Positions 34,361 through 42,706 of a stretch of 64,000 nucleotides of DNA are shown here, in pieces (within the stretch, counting starts at the first letter, position 1; the number at the start of each line of letters is the position of its first letter). Source of the stretch: Caballeronia sp. INDeC2. GTDB taxonomy: Bacteria > Pseudomonadota > Gammaproteobacteria > Burkholderiales > Burkholderiaceae. The notes beneath the pieces are model-generated. The model was given only the letters and a program-made list of their open reading frames with translations. It was not told the DNA's origin and did no database searches. The DNA lies in contig NZ_JALQDG010000036.1 in NCBI RefSeq assembly GCF_023631325.1, positions 1 to 64,000 on the forward strand, in the 5' to 3' direction. A program made the position numbers and the translations under genes.

Positions 34361-35316
34361 CAGTTATCCCCGGCACGTTGCGACTGAGTCTTTCGCGGCT
34401 CGTTGCCCACGGCGACCACCGGGTTGCGCAGCGTACCAATCTTTTCGACCCACGCCTCGACGACATCGCCCGGCCACAACCATTCCTGAGGCGATCGTCC
34501 CGCCCCGACGCCCGCGGGTGTCCCCGTCGCGATGATGTCGCCCGGTTCCAACGTAATGGCCGAACTGATGTCCGCGATCAGAGCTGGAATGTCGAACAAC
34601 AAGTGGCGCGTGTTGGAGCGTTGCTTCTCCACGCCATTGACCCTCAAGCCGAGTTCCAGGTCGTGGGGATCGCCGATCTCGTCGGCCGTCACGAGCACAG
34701 GTCCGAGCGGTGCGTACGTGTCCTGGCCCTTCGAGAAGATCCATTGACCGGCGCGGCGATTGTCACGGGCGCTGATGTCATTAATGACCGTGTAGCCGAA
34801 GACGTGGCCGAGCGCGTCTTGCACGCTCACGTTCTTTGCACGACGGCCAATGACGACGGCCAGCTCACCTTCCCAGTCGAGCTGCTGCGTGATCGCCGCG
34901 TTATGCTCGATGGCGTCTCCTGTTCCGATCACGCTCGTGGGAGGCTTCGAAAATATGACCGGTTGCTTCGGCAGATCCTTCGACGTGTCCAGTGTCCGGC
35001 TCGACTCATCCACGTGTTCGACGTAATTCAATCCGACGCCGAATATGTTCTTCCGCGGCCGCGGAATGGGTGCGAGCAGCTTCACGTTCACGAGCGGAAT
35101 AGCACAGTCCAGCGGCCCGTTCCCCCCGTGCTGCTCCAGCAGCTTCGCAACGCGCTCGACCGCGTGCGGCCCGATGTCGATGAATTCGAGCATATCGGAG
35201 GGAAGCGTGACACCGGCGTGAGCACCGAGTTGCTCGATGTCGATGATGAAGTCACCGACAACCGCGCCGAGCCGGGCGGCAGCGGTAACATTCGTTCGAT
35301 AGGTAGCGAGTTGCAT
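34360..35316 (-). CDS. fumarylacetoacetate hydrolase (FAH) family protein, acylpyruvate hydrolase type
   Basis: 318 aa from the ATG at 35316. The FAH-domain metal site is present: E149 and E151 (DWEGELAVVIG) and D180 (GYTVINDISARDNR). IFGVGLNYVEHVDESSR and LEPGDIIATGTPAGVGAGRS are family hallmarks. FAH enzymes split beta-diketo acids; in gentisate-type routes they release pyruvate from maleyl- or fumarylpyruvate. Located between a gentisate-dioxygenase-like gene and an amidase/isomerase pair, it should cleave the ring-fission product into pyruvate and a C4 acid or amide. Confidence 0.85.
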   Translation of the reverse strand: MQLATYRTNVTAAARLGAVVGDFIIDIEQLGAHAGVTLPSDMLEFIDIGPHAVERVAKLLEQHGGNGPLDCAIPLVNVKLLAPIPRPRKNIFGVGLNYVEHVDESSRTLDTSKDLPKQPVIFSKPPTSVIGTGDAIEHNAAITQQLDWEGELAVVIGRRAKNVSVQDALGHVFGYTVINDISARDNRRAGQWIFSKGQDTYAPLGPVLVTADEIGDPHDLELGLRVNGVEKQRSNTRHLLFDIPALIADISSAITLEPGDIIATGTPAGVGAGRSPQEWLWPGDVVEAWVEKIGTLRNPVVAVGNEPRKTQSQRAGDN

Positions 35317-35359
35317 GATGTGTGTCTCTTGAATCAAAAGTTCCGACGCGAAATTTCGC

Positions 35360-36493
35360 TCAAAGCGCTGGCTGCGAAGAAACCGGCTGGTGGCCCGCGT
35401 TATCCGCCAAGGCCTCTTCGTAGAAGAGCCCCAGTTTTTCCATCACTGGAAGATCATTGAACGAGAACAGGCAGGCGTCCTCGGTCGAACTGAGGTTCAC
35501 GTGCTCATGCCATGCCCACGAGGGGACGCAGAATATGTCCCGTTCGCGCCAGTCGAAACGGTGTCCGTCGATGATCGAATAGCCCGCGCCCTTTGCCACC
35601 TGATAAAGAAAACTCCCGGTGTGACGGTGAGCCTTTCCCTCGAAGCCGGGACGAAGACGCTGCATGCTGGCGCCGGCGGTCGCCATGACGTGGCCACCGG
35701 TAACAGGATTCGTGTAGTGCATCAGCGCGCTGTCGAACGGGTTGTCATCGTGGTTCGCGGCGTAGTTTTCCAATGCATCGTACGTCGGTTCCCACTGGTA
35801 CTTGAACAACGGGGAATAAGGCTTGTCCCAGCCAGCCTGATGCGCACGAAGTCCGGCCGCGCCCCACATGCTCACGCCGTCATCCACGGGAAATCCGACG
35901 GCCTGATGCAAATCCGGGTGCACCGCATAGAACCCGGCCTCGAGTGCGTTGACCAGCGGGATATCCAGACCGTCCTGCCAGATGCATGGCGTCCCGTTCT
36001 CCTCGACGCCGTGTTCATGCCATGTGCCATTCGGCGTGAGCACGAAGTCGTTCGCGCCGAGCGTCATCTTGTGACCATCGACGATCGTGTATGCGCCGCT
36101 TCCTTCCATGATGAAACGCAGCGCAGAAGACGAGTGCCGATGCGCGGTGGCCCGCTCGCCCGGATGCATGACCTGCAGTCCCGAGTAGAGCCATCCCACT
36201 GCCGCCGATACATCCCGCCTTCCAGGGTTCTCGAGGAAGATCACCCGCCGGCCAGCCTTCTCCGGCGTGACGAGCCGCACGGAACGCAGCACATGTTCAC
36301 GAAGATCGCGATAGCGCCAGATCACGGGCACCGATTCCGATTTCGGCTGCCACGGTTCGATCTTGTTGGCCACGGTCCACAGTGCACCGGTCTTGAGTCG
36401 CTCGAGGTCGCGGTAATAAGCGATGAGCTCAGGCGAATCTTCGACGTTTGCCCGGCCCGCCATCTCTTCGCGAAACGTGTCGTACTTGGTCAT
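35360..36493 (-). CDS. cupin ring-cleavage dioxygenase (gentisate 1,2-dioxygenase family)
   Basis: 377 aa, bicupin. The N-terminal cupin has the iron-site pattern ERATAHRHSSSALRFIMEGS (H118, H120) and a third ligand candidate H159 in NGTWHEHG. The C-terminal cupin (about 265-350) contains FEGKAHRHTGSFLYQVAKGA. This is the layout of gentisate, salicylate and 1-hydroxy-2-naphthoate dioxygenases, which cleave between the carboxyl-bearing carbon and its hydroxylated neighbour. No gentisate-forming enzyme is nearby; the upstream kynureninase instead makes an anthranilate, so a 2-amino-5-hydroxybenzoate ring is the predicted substrate. Confidence 0.8.
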   Translation of the reverse strand: MTKYDTFREEMAGRANVEDSPELIAYYRDLERLKTGALWTVANKIEPWQPKSESVPVIWRYRDLREHVLRSVRLVTPEKAGRRVIFLENPGRRDVSAAVGWLYSGLQVMHPGERATAHRHSSSALRFIMEGSGAYTIVDGHKMTLGANDFVLTPNGTWHEHGVEENGTPCIWQDGLDIPLVNALEAGFYAVHPDLHQAVGFPVDDGVSMWGAAGLRAHQAGWDKPYSPLFKYQWEPTYDALENYAANHDDNPFDSALMHYTNPVTGGHVMATAGASMQRLRPGFEGKAHRHTGSFLYQVAKGAGYSIIDGHRFDWRERDIFCVPSWAWHEHVNLSSTEDACLFSFNDLPVMEKLGLFYEEALADNAGHQPVSSQPAL

Positions 36494-36526
36494 CGCGTTG
36501 CTCCAGTCGATCGGCTCATTTCCAGG

Positions 36527-37924
36527 TCACTCGACCGCCAGAAGTTTTTGCGGATCCGGCTTTTTAAGCAGCGCATAGGTCACCATGAGAACGACGAGCA
36601 TCGGAACACCCGTAACCACCGACATGCGGAACGCGGGCACGAAGAACGTCGAGACGATGACCGCTACCATCATGAAGAGGCCGAGCAAAGTGGGAATCGG
36701 GAACAAGGGCAGTCGAAACGCTGGGGTAACGCCATCGCGCTTGCACGCCATACGGAACCGAAGATGAGTCGCGAAGATCATCAGCCAGCCGAAGAGCGCC
36801 CCGAACATCGCAATCGACATGACCAGAATGAACGATCCTCCGGGCATCATGACGCTCGTGATCGCTGCAAAGGCCACACCGAGGGACGAAAGCAGCAAAG
36901 CGCGAACGGGTACGCCGTTACTGCTGACGTTGCTCAGGAACGCCGGCGCATAGCCACTCCGTGACAGGCTGAAGATCATCCGTGTCGCGACGTACAGCTG
37001 GGCGTTCATCGCCGACAAGGCGGCCGTCAAGATAACGAAGTTCATGACGCTCGGACCGCCAGACACTCCGATCTTTTCCATCACCATCACGAATGGACTT
37101 TTGCCGGTGCCGGCGGACTGCCAGGGAACGATGGCAACCATCAAGCCGACCGTCAAAATATAGAAGATGACGAGTCGAAGAAGCGCCGACTTGAATGCGC
37201 TCCTTGCGGCGCGCTCGGGTTCATTGGCCTCGCCTGCCGCCACGGCGATAAACTCGATGCCGATAAAGCTGAATACCGCAACCACCACCGCGTTCCATGT
37301 TCCTGAGAATCCGTTCGGAAAGAATCCGCCGTCGACATAGAAGTTCGCGAGGCCCACTGAGCTATTTTCGGGAGCGGAAAACACCGCGTAGCTGCCGAGG
37401 ATGATGAATCCGACGATGGCGGCTACCTTGACGATCGAGAACCAGTACTCCGCCGCTCCGAAGGCGCTGACGCTTCGGGCATTGATCGCGATCAGCGCGG
37501 CGGAGAAGACGACGATCCACAACCAGCCCGGAGAGGTTGGAAACCAGAAGTGCATATAGACGGATATCGCCGTCACTTCGGCGCCGATCACGAGCACGAC
37601 GGAGATCCAGTATGCGTATCTGACGACGAAGCCCGCCAGGCCTCCCAGATAGTGTTCCGCGTACGACCCGAACGAGCCGGTACTCGGATGTGTGACCACC
37701 ATTTCGGCCAGACAACCCATGAGAAGAAGGGCAATAAAAGCGCCGATTGCAAAGCTGATGATGACGCTCGGCCCGGCAAGATGGATCGCGGCGCCGCTGC
37801 CCAGGAAAAGGCCTGTGCCGATCGCGCTTCCGATGGCGATCATCATCAGTTGAGCTCGTGTAAGAGATCGCTTCAGTCCGCCTTCTCTGTCCGCGATGAC
37901 CTTGAATCCTTTGACCGCACTCAT
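36527..37924 (-). CDS. APC-superfamily amino-acid permease (AAT family)
   Basis: 465 aa with 12 transmembrane helices. The first helix has the amino-acid-binding glycine motif IAIGSAIGTGLFLGSG. Helix 6 has FSFIGIEFIAVAAGEANEPE, the AAT-family signature. It imports an amino acid by proton symport. Located between kynureninase and the ring-cleavage gene of one operon, it most likely brings in the aromatic amino acid or kynurenine that feeds the pathway. There are short gaps on both sides (33 and 70 bases). Confidence 0.85.
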   Translation of the reverse strand: MSAVKGFKVIADREGGLKRSLTRAQLMMIAIGSAIGTGLFLGSGAAIHLAGPSVIISFAIGAFIALLLMGCLAEMVVTHPSTGSFGSYAEHYLGGLAGFVVRYAYWISVVLVIGAEVTAISVYMHFWFPTSPGWLWIVVFSAALIAINARSVSAFGAAEYWFSIVKVAAIVGFIILGSYAVFSAPENSSVGLANFYVDGGFFPNGFSGTWNAVVVAVFSFIGIEFIAVAAGEANEPERAARSAFKSALLRLVIFYILTVGLMVAIVPWQSAGTGKSPFVMVMEKIGVSGGPSVMNFVILTAALSAMNAQLYVATRMIFSLSRSGYAPAFLSNVSSNGVPVRALLLSSLGVAFAAITSVMMPGGSFILVMSIAMFGALFGWLMIFATHLRFRMACKRDGVTPAFRLPLFPIPTLLGLFMMVAVIVSTFFVPAFRMSVVTGVPMLVVLMVTYALLKKPDPQKLLAVE

Positions 37925-37994
37925 TCATGTCTCCGTCGATTCGTTATACTGATTAAAATGGAAAGTTTCCATTCTCTTTGTTGCGGCTACGTGC

Positions 37995-39221
37995 TTACGT
38001 GAAGGCGCGACGCTGTTCGTAGTCGGGGTTGTCCCAGGCACGAGTCGTCATGATCTGATCGATTTGATCCACGAGGTACTCCACTTCATCCGCCGTGTTG
38101 AAGAGCGGCGCGAAGCCGAATCGCATGAAATCCGGCATGCGGAAGTCCCCGATTACGCCTCGCCGGCTCAACTCCTGCATGATGGCGTAGCCTTGCGGGT
38201 GACGAAGCGAGACGTGGCTTCCGCGCACATTCGAATCCTTCGGCGAGGCGACTACGAACCCGTGCGGAGCAAGCCGGTTCTCCGCGCTCGATATGAACTG
38301 CTCGGTCAACTCGAGGCTTCGGGTTCTGATTTCTTCGATCGAAATTCCGTCGAACACTTCGAGCGAACGGTTCAGGAGCGAAAGCGCGATCACCTGATTC
38401 GTCCCGCAGAGAAAGCGCTCGATGCCCGGCGCGGGCGCATAGGACGGCGTGAACTCGAACGGCGCGGCGTGCCCGAACCATCCGGTCAGCGGCTGTTCGC
38501 AATCCGTGTGGTGACGCTTCGCGGCGTACAGGAAAGCGGGTGCACCGGGACCGCCGTTCAAGTATTTGTATCCGCAGCCGACCGCGAAATCGACCTCGGA
38601 CTCGTCGAGGTTGCAGGGCATCGCACCGGCGGAATGCGAAAGGTCGCATACCATGAGCGCGCCGACCCGATGTGCCGCGCGTGTCAGGCGAGCGAGGTCA
38701 TAAACCTCGGCGCTGCGATAGTCGACATGGCACAGCAATACTGCCGCCACGCGATCGTTCAGGAATTTCGGAAATTCGCTCACCGGCAAGTTGAGTATCT
38801 CCGCACCGCACAGCCGAGCCACCTGCTCGGCGATGTAAAGGTCGGTCGGAAACGACGATGCGTCGGTCAAGATCACCTTCCGGTCGGCACGCAGGCGTAG
38901 CGCCGCGGTCAAGACCTTGAACAGGTTGACCGACGTGGAATCGCAGGCAACCACCTGTCCCGCGGCCGCGCCGATCAAACGGCCGATCGCATCGCCGACA
39001 CGCTGCGGCAACGTATTCCATTTCGCGCTCCGCCACGAGCGGATCAACCCGTCGCCCCACTCGTGGGTCGTCGTGATGTAGGCCTGCATCTGCACGGCCT
39101 TGGGCAGTGGGCCGAGCGAGTTTCCATCGAAGTATCGAACACCCTCCGGCAGGGAAAACTTTTCCCGAGTCAGCGCGAACGTATCGCGAGCGGGAGGTGC
39201 GGGAACGGTCATATCATTCAT
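37995..39221 (-). CDS. kynU: kynureninase
   Basis: 408 aa, PLP enzyme. Family marks: RYFDGNSLGPLPKAVQMQAY at the start, FPTD (124-127), DLSHSAGA (D193 region) and the PLP lysine K219 in GCGYKYLNGGPGAPAFLYA, all diagnostic of kynureninases. The enzyme cleaves L-kynurenine (or a hydroxykynurenine) to the corresponding anthranilate and L-alanine. It starts 3 bases after the upstream dioxygenase stop. No kynurenine 3-monooxygenase or anthranilate dioxygenase genes accompany it, unlike the usual anthranilate or 3-hydroxyanthranilate routes. Confidence 0.9.
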   Translation of the reverse strand: MNDMTVPAPPARDTFALTREKFSLPEGVRYFDGNSLGPLPKAVQMQAYITTTHEWGDGLIRSWRSAKWNTLPQRVGDAIGRLIGAAAGQVVACDSTSVNLFKVLTAALRLRADRKVILTDASSFPTDLYIAEQVARLCGAEILNLPVSEFPKFLNDRVAAVLLCHVDYRSAEVYDLARLTRAAHRVGALMVCDLSHSAGAMPCNLDESEVDFAVGCGYKYLNGGPGAPAFLYAAKRHHTDCEQPLTGWFGHAAPFEFTPSYAPAPGIERFLCGTNQVIALSLLNRSLEVFDGISIEEIRTRSLELTEQFISSAENRLAPHGFVVASPKDSNVRGSHVSLRHPQGYAIMQELSRRGVIGDFRMPDFMRFGFAPLFNTADEVEYLVDQIDQIMTTRAWDNPDYEQRRAFT

Positions 39222-39224
39222 CTC

Positions 39225-40166
39225 TCACGCCCCCAACACAGTGCGGATAGACCAGAGTTCCGGGAAGAAGCGAAGTTCGACGACATGTTTGAGCCAGCCG
39301 ACGCCTGCGGAACCGCCCGTACCGGGCTTGAAACCGAGAATGCGCTCCACCGAGGTAAAGTGCCGCCAGCGATATTGGGCGAACAAGTCCGCAATTTCGA
39401 TCAGCGCTTCGCCGAGAAGGTAGAGGTCGTTGTCCGGTGACGGGTCCGCATAAACCGCGAGCCATGCTTTCTCGACCTCGGGATTGGACGCGTACGTTTC
39501 CGACCAGGCGCGATCCAGCGCTTGCTCCGGCACCGGAATACCCCTGCGATGCAGCAGCGCCAGTACATCGTCGTACAGGCTCGGATTGTTGAGTGCCTCT
39601 TGCAGTTGCGGATAGACATCGGGGTTATTCGAATGCGCCGCCGCCAGTCGCTTCGACTTGTTGCCGAGAATGAATTCGACGTGCCGGTAGATATACGATT
39701 GCTGTCCAGAAGACACGCCCAGATGATTGCGGAACTCGTTGAAGCCGTGCGTCGTAATCGTCGACAACACGTCCCAGGTCTTGATCAGGTACTCGAACAG
39801 GCGCTTCACGCGCGGGACGAGCTCGAGCGCCCCGCTCACGTCGTCTCGTGTGATACGCAACTGCATGTTGTACAGCTCGTAATGGATAGCTTTGAACGTC
39901 AACTCCTTGCACTGCGTCATCAGGATGAACACCATTTCATCGTGCCCTTCGCTGCGCATGTGCTGGATGCTGAGCAACAGGTCGTTGCGGTGATAGTCGA
40001 TGTAGGGATTGCTCTTTCCCTCGAAGCTGACCATCGGCTCGCCGGCCGTGGTCTTCACCGCTTCGTTGCGCGTTTCGTTCGTCGAAATAGCAATTTCACT
40101 GACGAGCGATAGCTCCAGTTCCGGATTGCGGATTTCCGGAATCACGCGATTGCGGCTTGCAGACAT
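39225..40166 (-). CDS. divergent tryptophan 2,3-dioxygenase family protein
   Basis: 313 aa. TDO features: the substrate-carboxylate arginine in SSGQQSYIYRHVEF (R161), the heme-ligand region RWRHFTSVERILGFKPGTGG (H269), then SAGVGWLKH and the FFPELW end. But the distal motif, normally F-I-x-x-H-Q-x-x-E-L-W in bacterial TDOs, reads FILMTQCKELTF here, so the active-site histidine is Thr84 and the following Trp is Thr90. The heme dioxygenase should still act, but on an altered substrate. Its start directly abuts the formamidase stop. Homologues acting in secondary metabolism exist, so tryptophan itself is not certain. Confidence 0.85.
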   Translation of the reverse strand: MSASRNRVIPEIRNPELELSLVSEIAISTNETRNEAVKTTAGEPMVSFEGKSNPYIDYHRNDLLLSIQHMRSEGHDEMVFILMTQCKELTFKAIHYELYNMQLRITRDDVSGALELVPRVKRLFEYLIKTWDVLSTITTHGFNEFRNHLGVSSGQQSYIYRHVEFILGNKSKRLAAAHSNNPDVYPQLQEALNNPSLYDDVLALLHRRGIPVPEQALDRAWSETYASNPEVEKAWLAVYADPSPDNDLYLLGEALIEIADLFAQYRWRHFTSVERILGFKPGTGGSAGVGWLKHVVELRFFPELWSIRTVLGA

Positions 40167-40994
40167 TTACTGTGCTCCAATCAAATGTTCAATTGCGGCG
40201 CCCAGTTCGCTGGACGGCGTCGCCAGATCGAACAGGATGTCAAAGTGGTTGCGTCCGGAGACTTCGAGGAGCCGTACAGGCACGGCGTCATCGGTCAGGC
40301 ACTGTGCGTATTCAAGGCTTTGACGCTTGAATTCAGCAGTTTCGTGCTCGCCCCAGCTTATGAGTGTAGGCAAGCGATGGCGGGTCTTGATGAACATCGG
40401 GCTTACCGCTAAAGCCGTCTCGCTGCTCAGATCGAGTGGCTCGTTGATGTAGGTGCCTACGATCGGGCGCAGATCGTAGACGCCCGACGCAAGCACATAA
40501 CCCTTGATTCGCGTCTCGAGCTCGGGCTCCCAATCGAGCGTCGCCATCATTGCGGCAAGGTGTGCCCCTGCCGAGCTTCCCGCGATCACGAGCTTCAGGT
40601 CAGGATGAGCGGCAGCAATGGCGCGTATCGCCCTTTCACATTGCCGAATCATCATGCCGATGTTCGCAAGGGGCGCGAGTGTGTAGTTCACGGCCGCATA
40701 CGACACACCGCGTTCGACGAACTCCCGCGCGGGGAAGCAGGAATCCTCCGCGGAGAGTTCCTGCCAGTAGCCGCCGTGGATGAAAACCACGATCGCACCC
40801 GCCGAGCTCCGGGCGGGGAATACGATCGAATACTCATCGGACGGCAAGCCGTACTTCAGTCGATAGCTTACGAGGGATGCCGATACCGCTTCGCTCTCGG
40901 CAGTGTAGGCAGCGACGACCGCCAGATAGTCGCGGGCGACAGAGCTAGGCGAGTACTCCCGCTCCAGCTGTGCCTGAGTGAATTCTTGCCACAT
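40167..40994 (-). CDS. alpha/beta hydrolase, animal-type kynurenine formamidase
   Basis: 275 aa from the ATG at 40994 with a perfect AGGAGACGAG site. The oxyanion motif is FIHGGYWQEL (H73-W77), the hallmark of the eukaryotic arylformamidase (AFMID/Bna7) group. The nucleophile is S141 in AGSSAGAHLAAMM and the catalytic His is H250 in SGRNHFDIL. It hydrolyses N-formylkynurenine-type products to kynurenine and formate. Bacteria usually use the unrelated metal-dependent KynB for this step, so I do not give that symbol. It is the first gene of the operon, facing the Lrp-type regulator. Confidence 0.8.
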   Translation of the reverse strand: MWQEFTQAQLEREYSPSSVARDYLAVVAAYTAESEAVSASLVSYRLKYGLPSDEYSIVFPARSSAGAIVVFIHGGYWQELSAEDSCFPAREFVERGVSYAAVNYTLAPLANIGMMIRQCERAIRAIAAAHPDLKLVIAGSSAGAHLAAMMATLDWEPELETRIKGYVLASGVYDLRPIVGTYINEPLDLSSETALAVSPMFIKTRHRLPTLISWGEHETAEFKRQSLEYAQCLTDDAVPVRLLEVSGRNHFDILFDLATPSSELGAAIEHLIGAQ

Positions 40995-41054
40995 GTCTCG
41001 TCTCCTGATGCAAAAAATTCTAGTTTTTGACAGGCGGTTTTTCTTTTCTATTTT

Positions 41055-41214
41055 TGCCGGTTTAATGGACGAGAGCGGCATGTGATGCCGGCATATAACT
41101 TCAAGGCGAAATGATTTGCCGACCTTTAAGGACGACGCCAAGAGATCAGGGTCAACCCTAGCGCTTGCGGTCGGATATCACGCTATATGAAGTAGCATCG
41201 GCATGAACTTGCCG
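41055..41214. promoter_or_regulatory. phased TGCCG array in the divergent Lrp/operon spacer
   Basis: TGCCG begins at 41055, 41086, 41117 and 41210: spacings 31, 31 and 93 (three times 31), so all four lie on one helix face. Two are also halves of inverted repeats, CGGCA-N5-TGCCG (41076-41090) and CGGCA-N6-TGCCG (41199-41214), and a perfect palindrome ATGCCGGCAT spans 41085-41094. Lrp/AsnC oligomers wrap DNA at sites spaced about three turns apart, so this is a strong candidate operator region for the regulator at 41289. Confidence 0.6.
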
Positions 41215-41288
41215 AACGGTGCTGAATATCCGATAGACTTGACCCGCGATCCCGCAGCAGTCACAAATTCGTTCCAGAGGAAATCGCA

Positions 41289-41759
41289 GTGGAAACCACG
41301 CCGCTCAGTTCGACCGATCGTCAGATTCTTCGCCATCTGCAGGAAGATCCGCGCATATCCATGGCGGAACTGGCCGAGCGAATGAACAGTTCCTCATCCC
41401 CTGTGTGGCGTCGCGTCAAACGCCTGCAAGAGGTCGGGGTTATCGAAGGCTATCACCTGGACCTGAACCGGAAGGCCCTCGGCTTCGGAATCGACGCCTT
41501 CGTCTTTGTGAAGATCACGTCCCATCATGAACGGGACGCCGTCGAGTTCGAGACTTCCTTGCAGCCAATCGACCAGGTCCTGTCGTGTTACATCCTGTCC
41601 GGTGTCGAGGACTATCTTCTGCGGATCGTCGCGCCGGATCTCGACGGATTCGCCAGCTTCAGCCGGAAAGTCCTGGCGGCGCTGCCCCATGTCAGAGAGG
41701 TACGCAGTGCATTTGTCATGCACACGATAAAGGAATCCAACCGTCTGCCGCTCGACTGA
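41289..41759 (+). CDS. Lrp/AsnC-family transcriptional regulator (KynR-like)
   Basis: 156 aa from a GTG at 41289, preceded by AGAGGAAATC. An N-terminal winged helix-turn-helix (about 8-65: SSTDRQILRHLQEDPRISMA, WRRVKRLQEVGVIEGY) is followed by the RAM ligand-binding domain (about 75-150). It is divergent from the kynurenine-type operon, the arrangement known for KynR in Pseudomonas, Burkholderia and Cupriavidus relatives, where kynurenine is the inducer. Here kynurenine or a hydroxykynurenine is the likely effector. The spacer carries a 31-bp-phased TGCCG array. Confidence 0.85.
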   Translation: METTPLSSTDRQILRHLQEDPRISMAELAERMNSSSSPVWRRVKRLQEVGVIEGYHLDLNRKALGFGIDAFVFVKITSHHERDAVEFETSLQPIDQVLSCYILSGVEDYLLRIVAPDLDGFASFSRKVLAALPHVREVRSAFVMHTIKESNRLPLD

Positions 41760-41778
41760 GCGCCGCCTCGCTACTCCC

Positions 41779-42702
41779 TCACGCCTGCCGAATCGCTTCG
41801 ATAACCAGCTGCGTCGCCGGACTGATCCGCCGGTTCTTCCTGAGAATCAACCCATAAGGCGCGAGGCGCCCACGCAATGCGGTGGGCAACGAAGCGATCG
41901 TATCGAGCGCGGAATAATAGTCTGCGACTGAACTCGGCAGCACGGCGAGCATGTCCGAGTCCCTCAAGAGCGACAAGGTCGTCAGAATAGAAGACGTCTC
42001 GACGGTACTCACCGGCGGCGCAACGCGCGATTCCCGAAACGTCTGGTCGATGATCTGCCGCATCGGACTTGGATGCGGCTGCACGATTCACGGATACTTC
42101 GCGAGATCGGCGAGCTTCGGTTTCGCCGTCATGCCGACAGCCGGGTGATCCGGCCGCGCGACGATCGCGAGCGCCTCTTCCGACAAGGTCTCGAACGTCA
42201 GATCCAGCGCGGAAAAGCCGTAAGGAATGCGCCCCACCACGATATCCAGCTGATCCTGCTGTAACGCCTGCACGAGCACATCGCTCGTGTCGATCTGCAC
42301 GCTGATCTGCAAGCGCGGATGCGCTTCCTTCAATTGCACGATCACCTTCGTGAGCAAATCGGGAGCCGGCGCCATCACCGCGCCGATGCGCACCTTGCCG
42401 ATATCGCCCGCCTCGATCGCCGCCAGTTCCTCGCGCAATTCATCGAGATCCTCGAAGACGACGCGCGCGTATCGCATCACCGCCTCTCCGTAGATGGTCG
42501 GCTCCATCCCTCGCGCATGACGCACGAATAACGTTGCCCCGATGGTGTCCTCCAGCTCCTTCAACGCCTTGGTCGCGGCAGGCTGCGTCATCGAGAGTTC
42601 GTCCGCGGCGCTTCTGAGCGATTCCGTTTCCGAGAGCGCCGTCATCAATTGCAGATGACGCAGGCGCAGGCGTTTGCGTATGGTCGTTGCGGGCGCGATC
42701 AT
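41779..42702 (-). pseudogene. LysR-family regulator interrupted by one in-frame TGA
   Basis: One LysR gene of 307 codons when the stop at codon 205 (42090-42088) is read through. Codons 1-204 give a full helix-turn-helix (LRHLQLMTALSETESLRSAA, QPAATKALKELEDTIGATLF) and half of the effector domain, ending LADLAKYP. The same frame continues immediately with IVQPHPSPMRQIIDQTFRES to a normal end at 41779. LysR proteins of this group have a Trp after that Pro, so TGG to TGA is the simplest explanation. It is divergent from the sugar-acid operon it presumably controlled. A sequencing error or readthrough is possible. Confidence 0.85.
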
Positions 42703-42706
42703 GCGA

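Noticed and set aside
35360..36493. Plain gentisate pathway for the cupin/FAH/isomerase genes
   Set aside because: There is no gentisate-forming enzyme. The isomerase is a maleate isomerase, not a glutathione-dependent maleylpyruvate isomerase, and the amidase-like gene and kynureninase would be left unexplained.
40167..40994. Naming the first operon gene kynB
   Set aside because: KynB is a metal-dependent cyclase-fold enzyme; this is a serine alpha/beta hydrolase with HGGYW.
41199..41214. Possible sigma54 -24/-12 promoter (GGCAT...TTGC)
   Set aside because: The spacing is one base short of the required GG-N10-GC geometry. The sequence is better explained as part of the TGCCG operator array.
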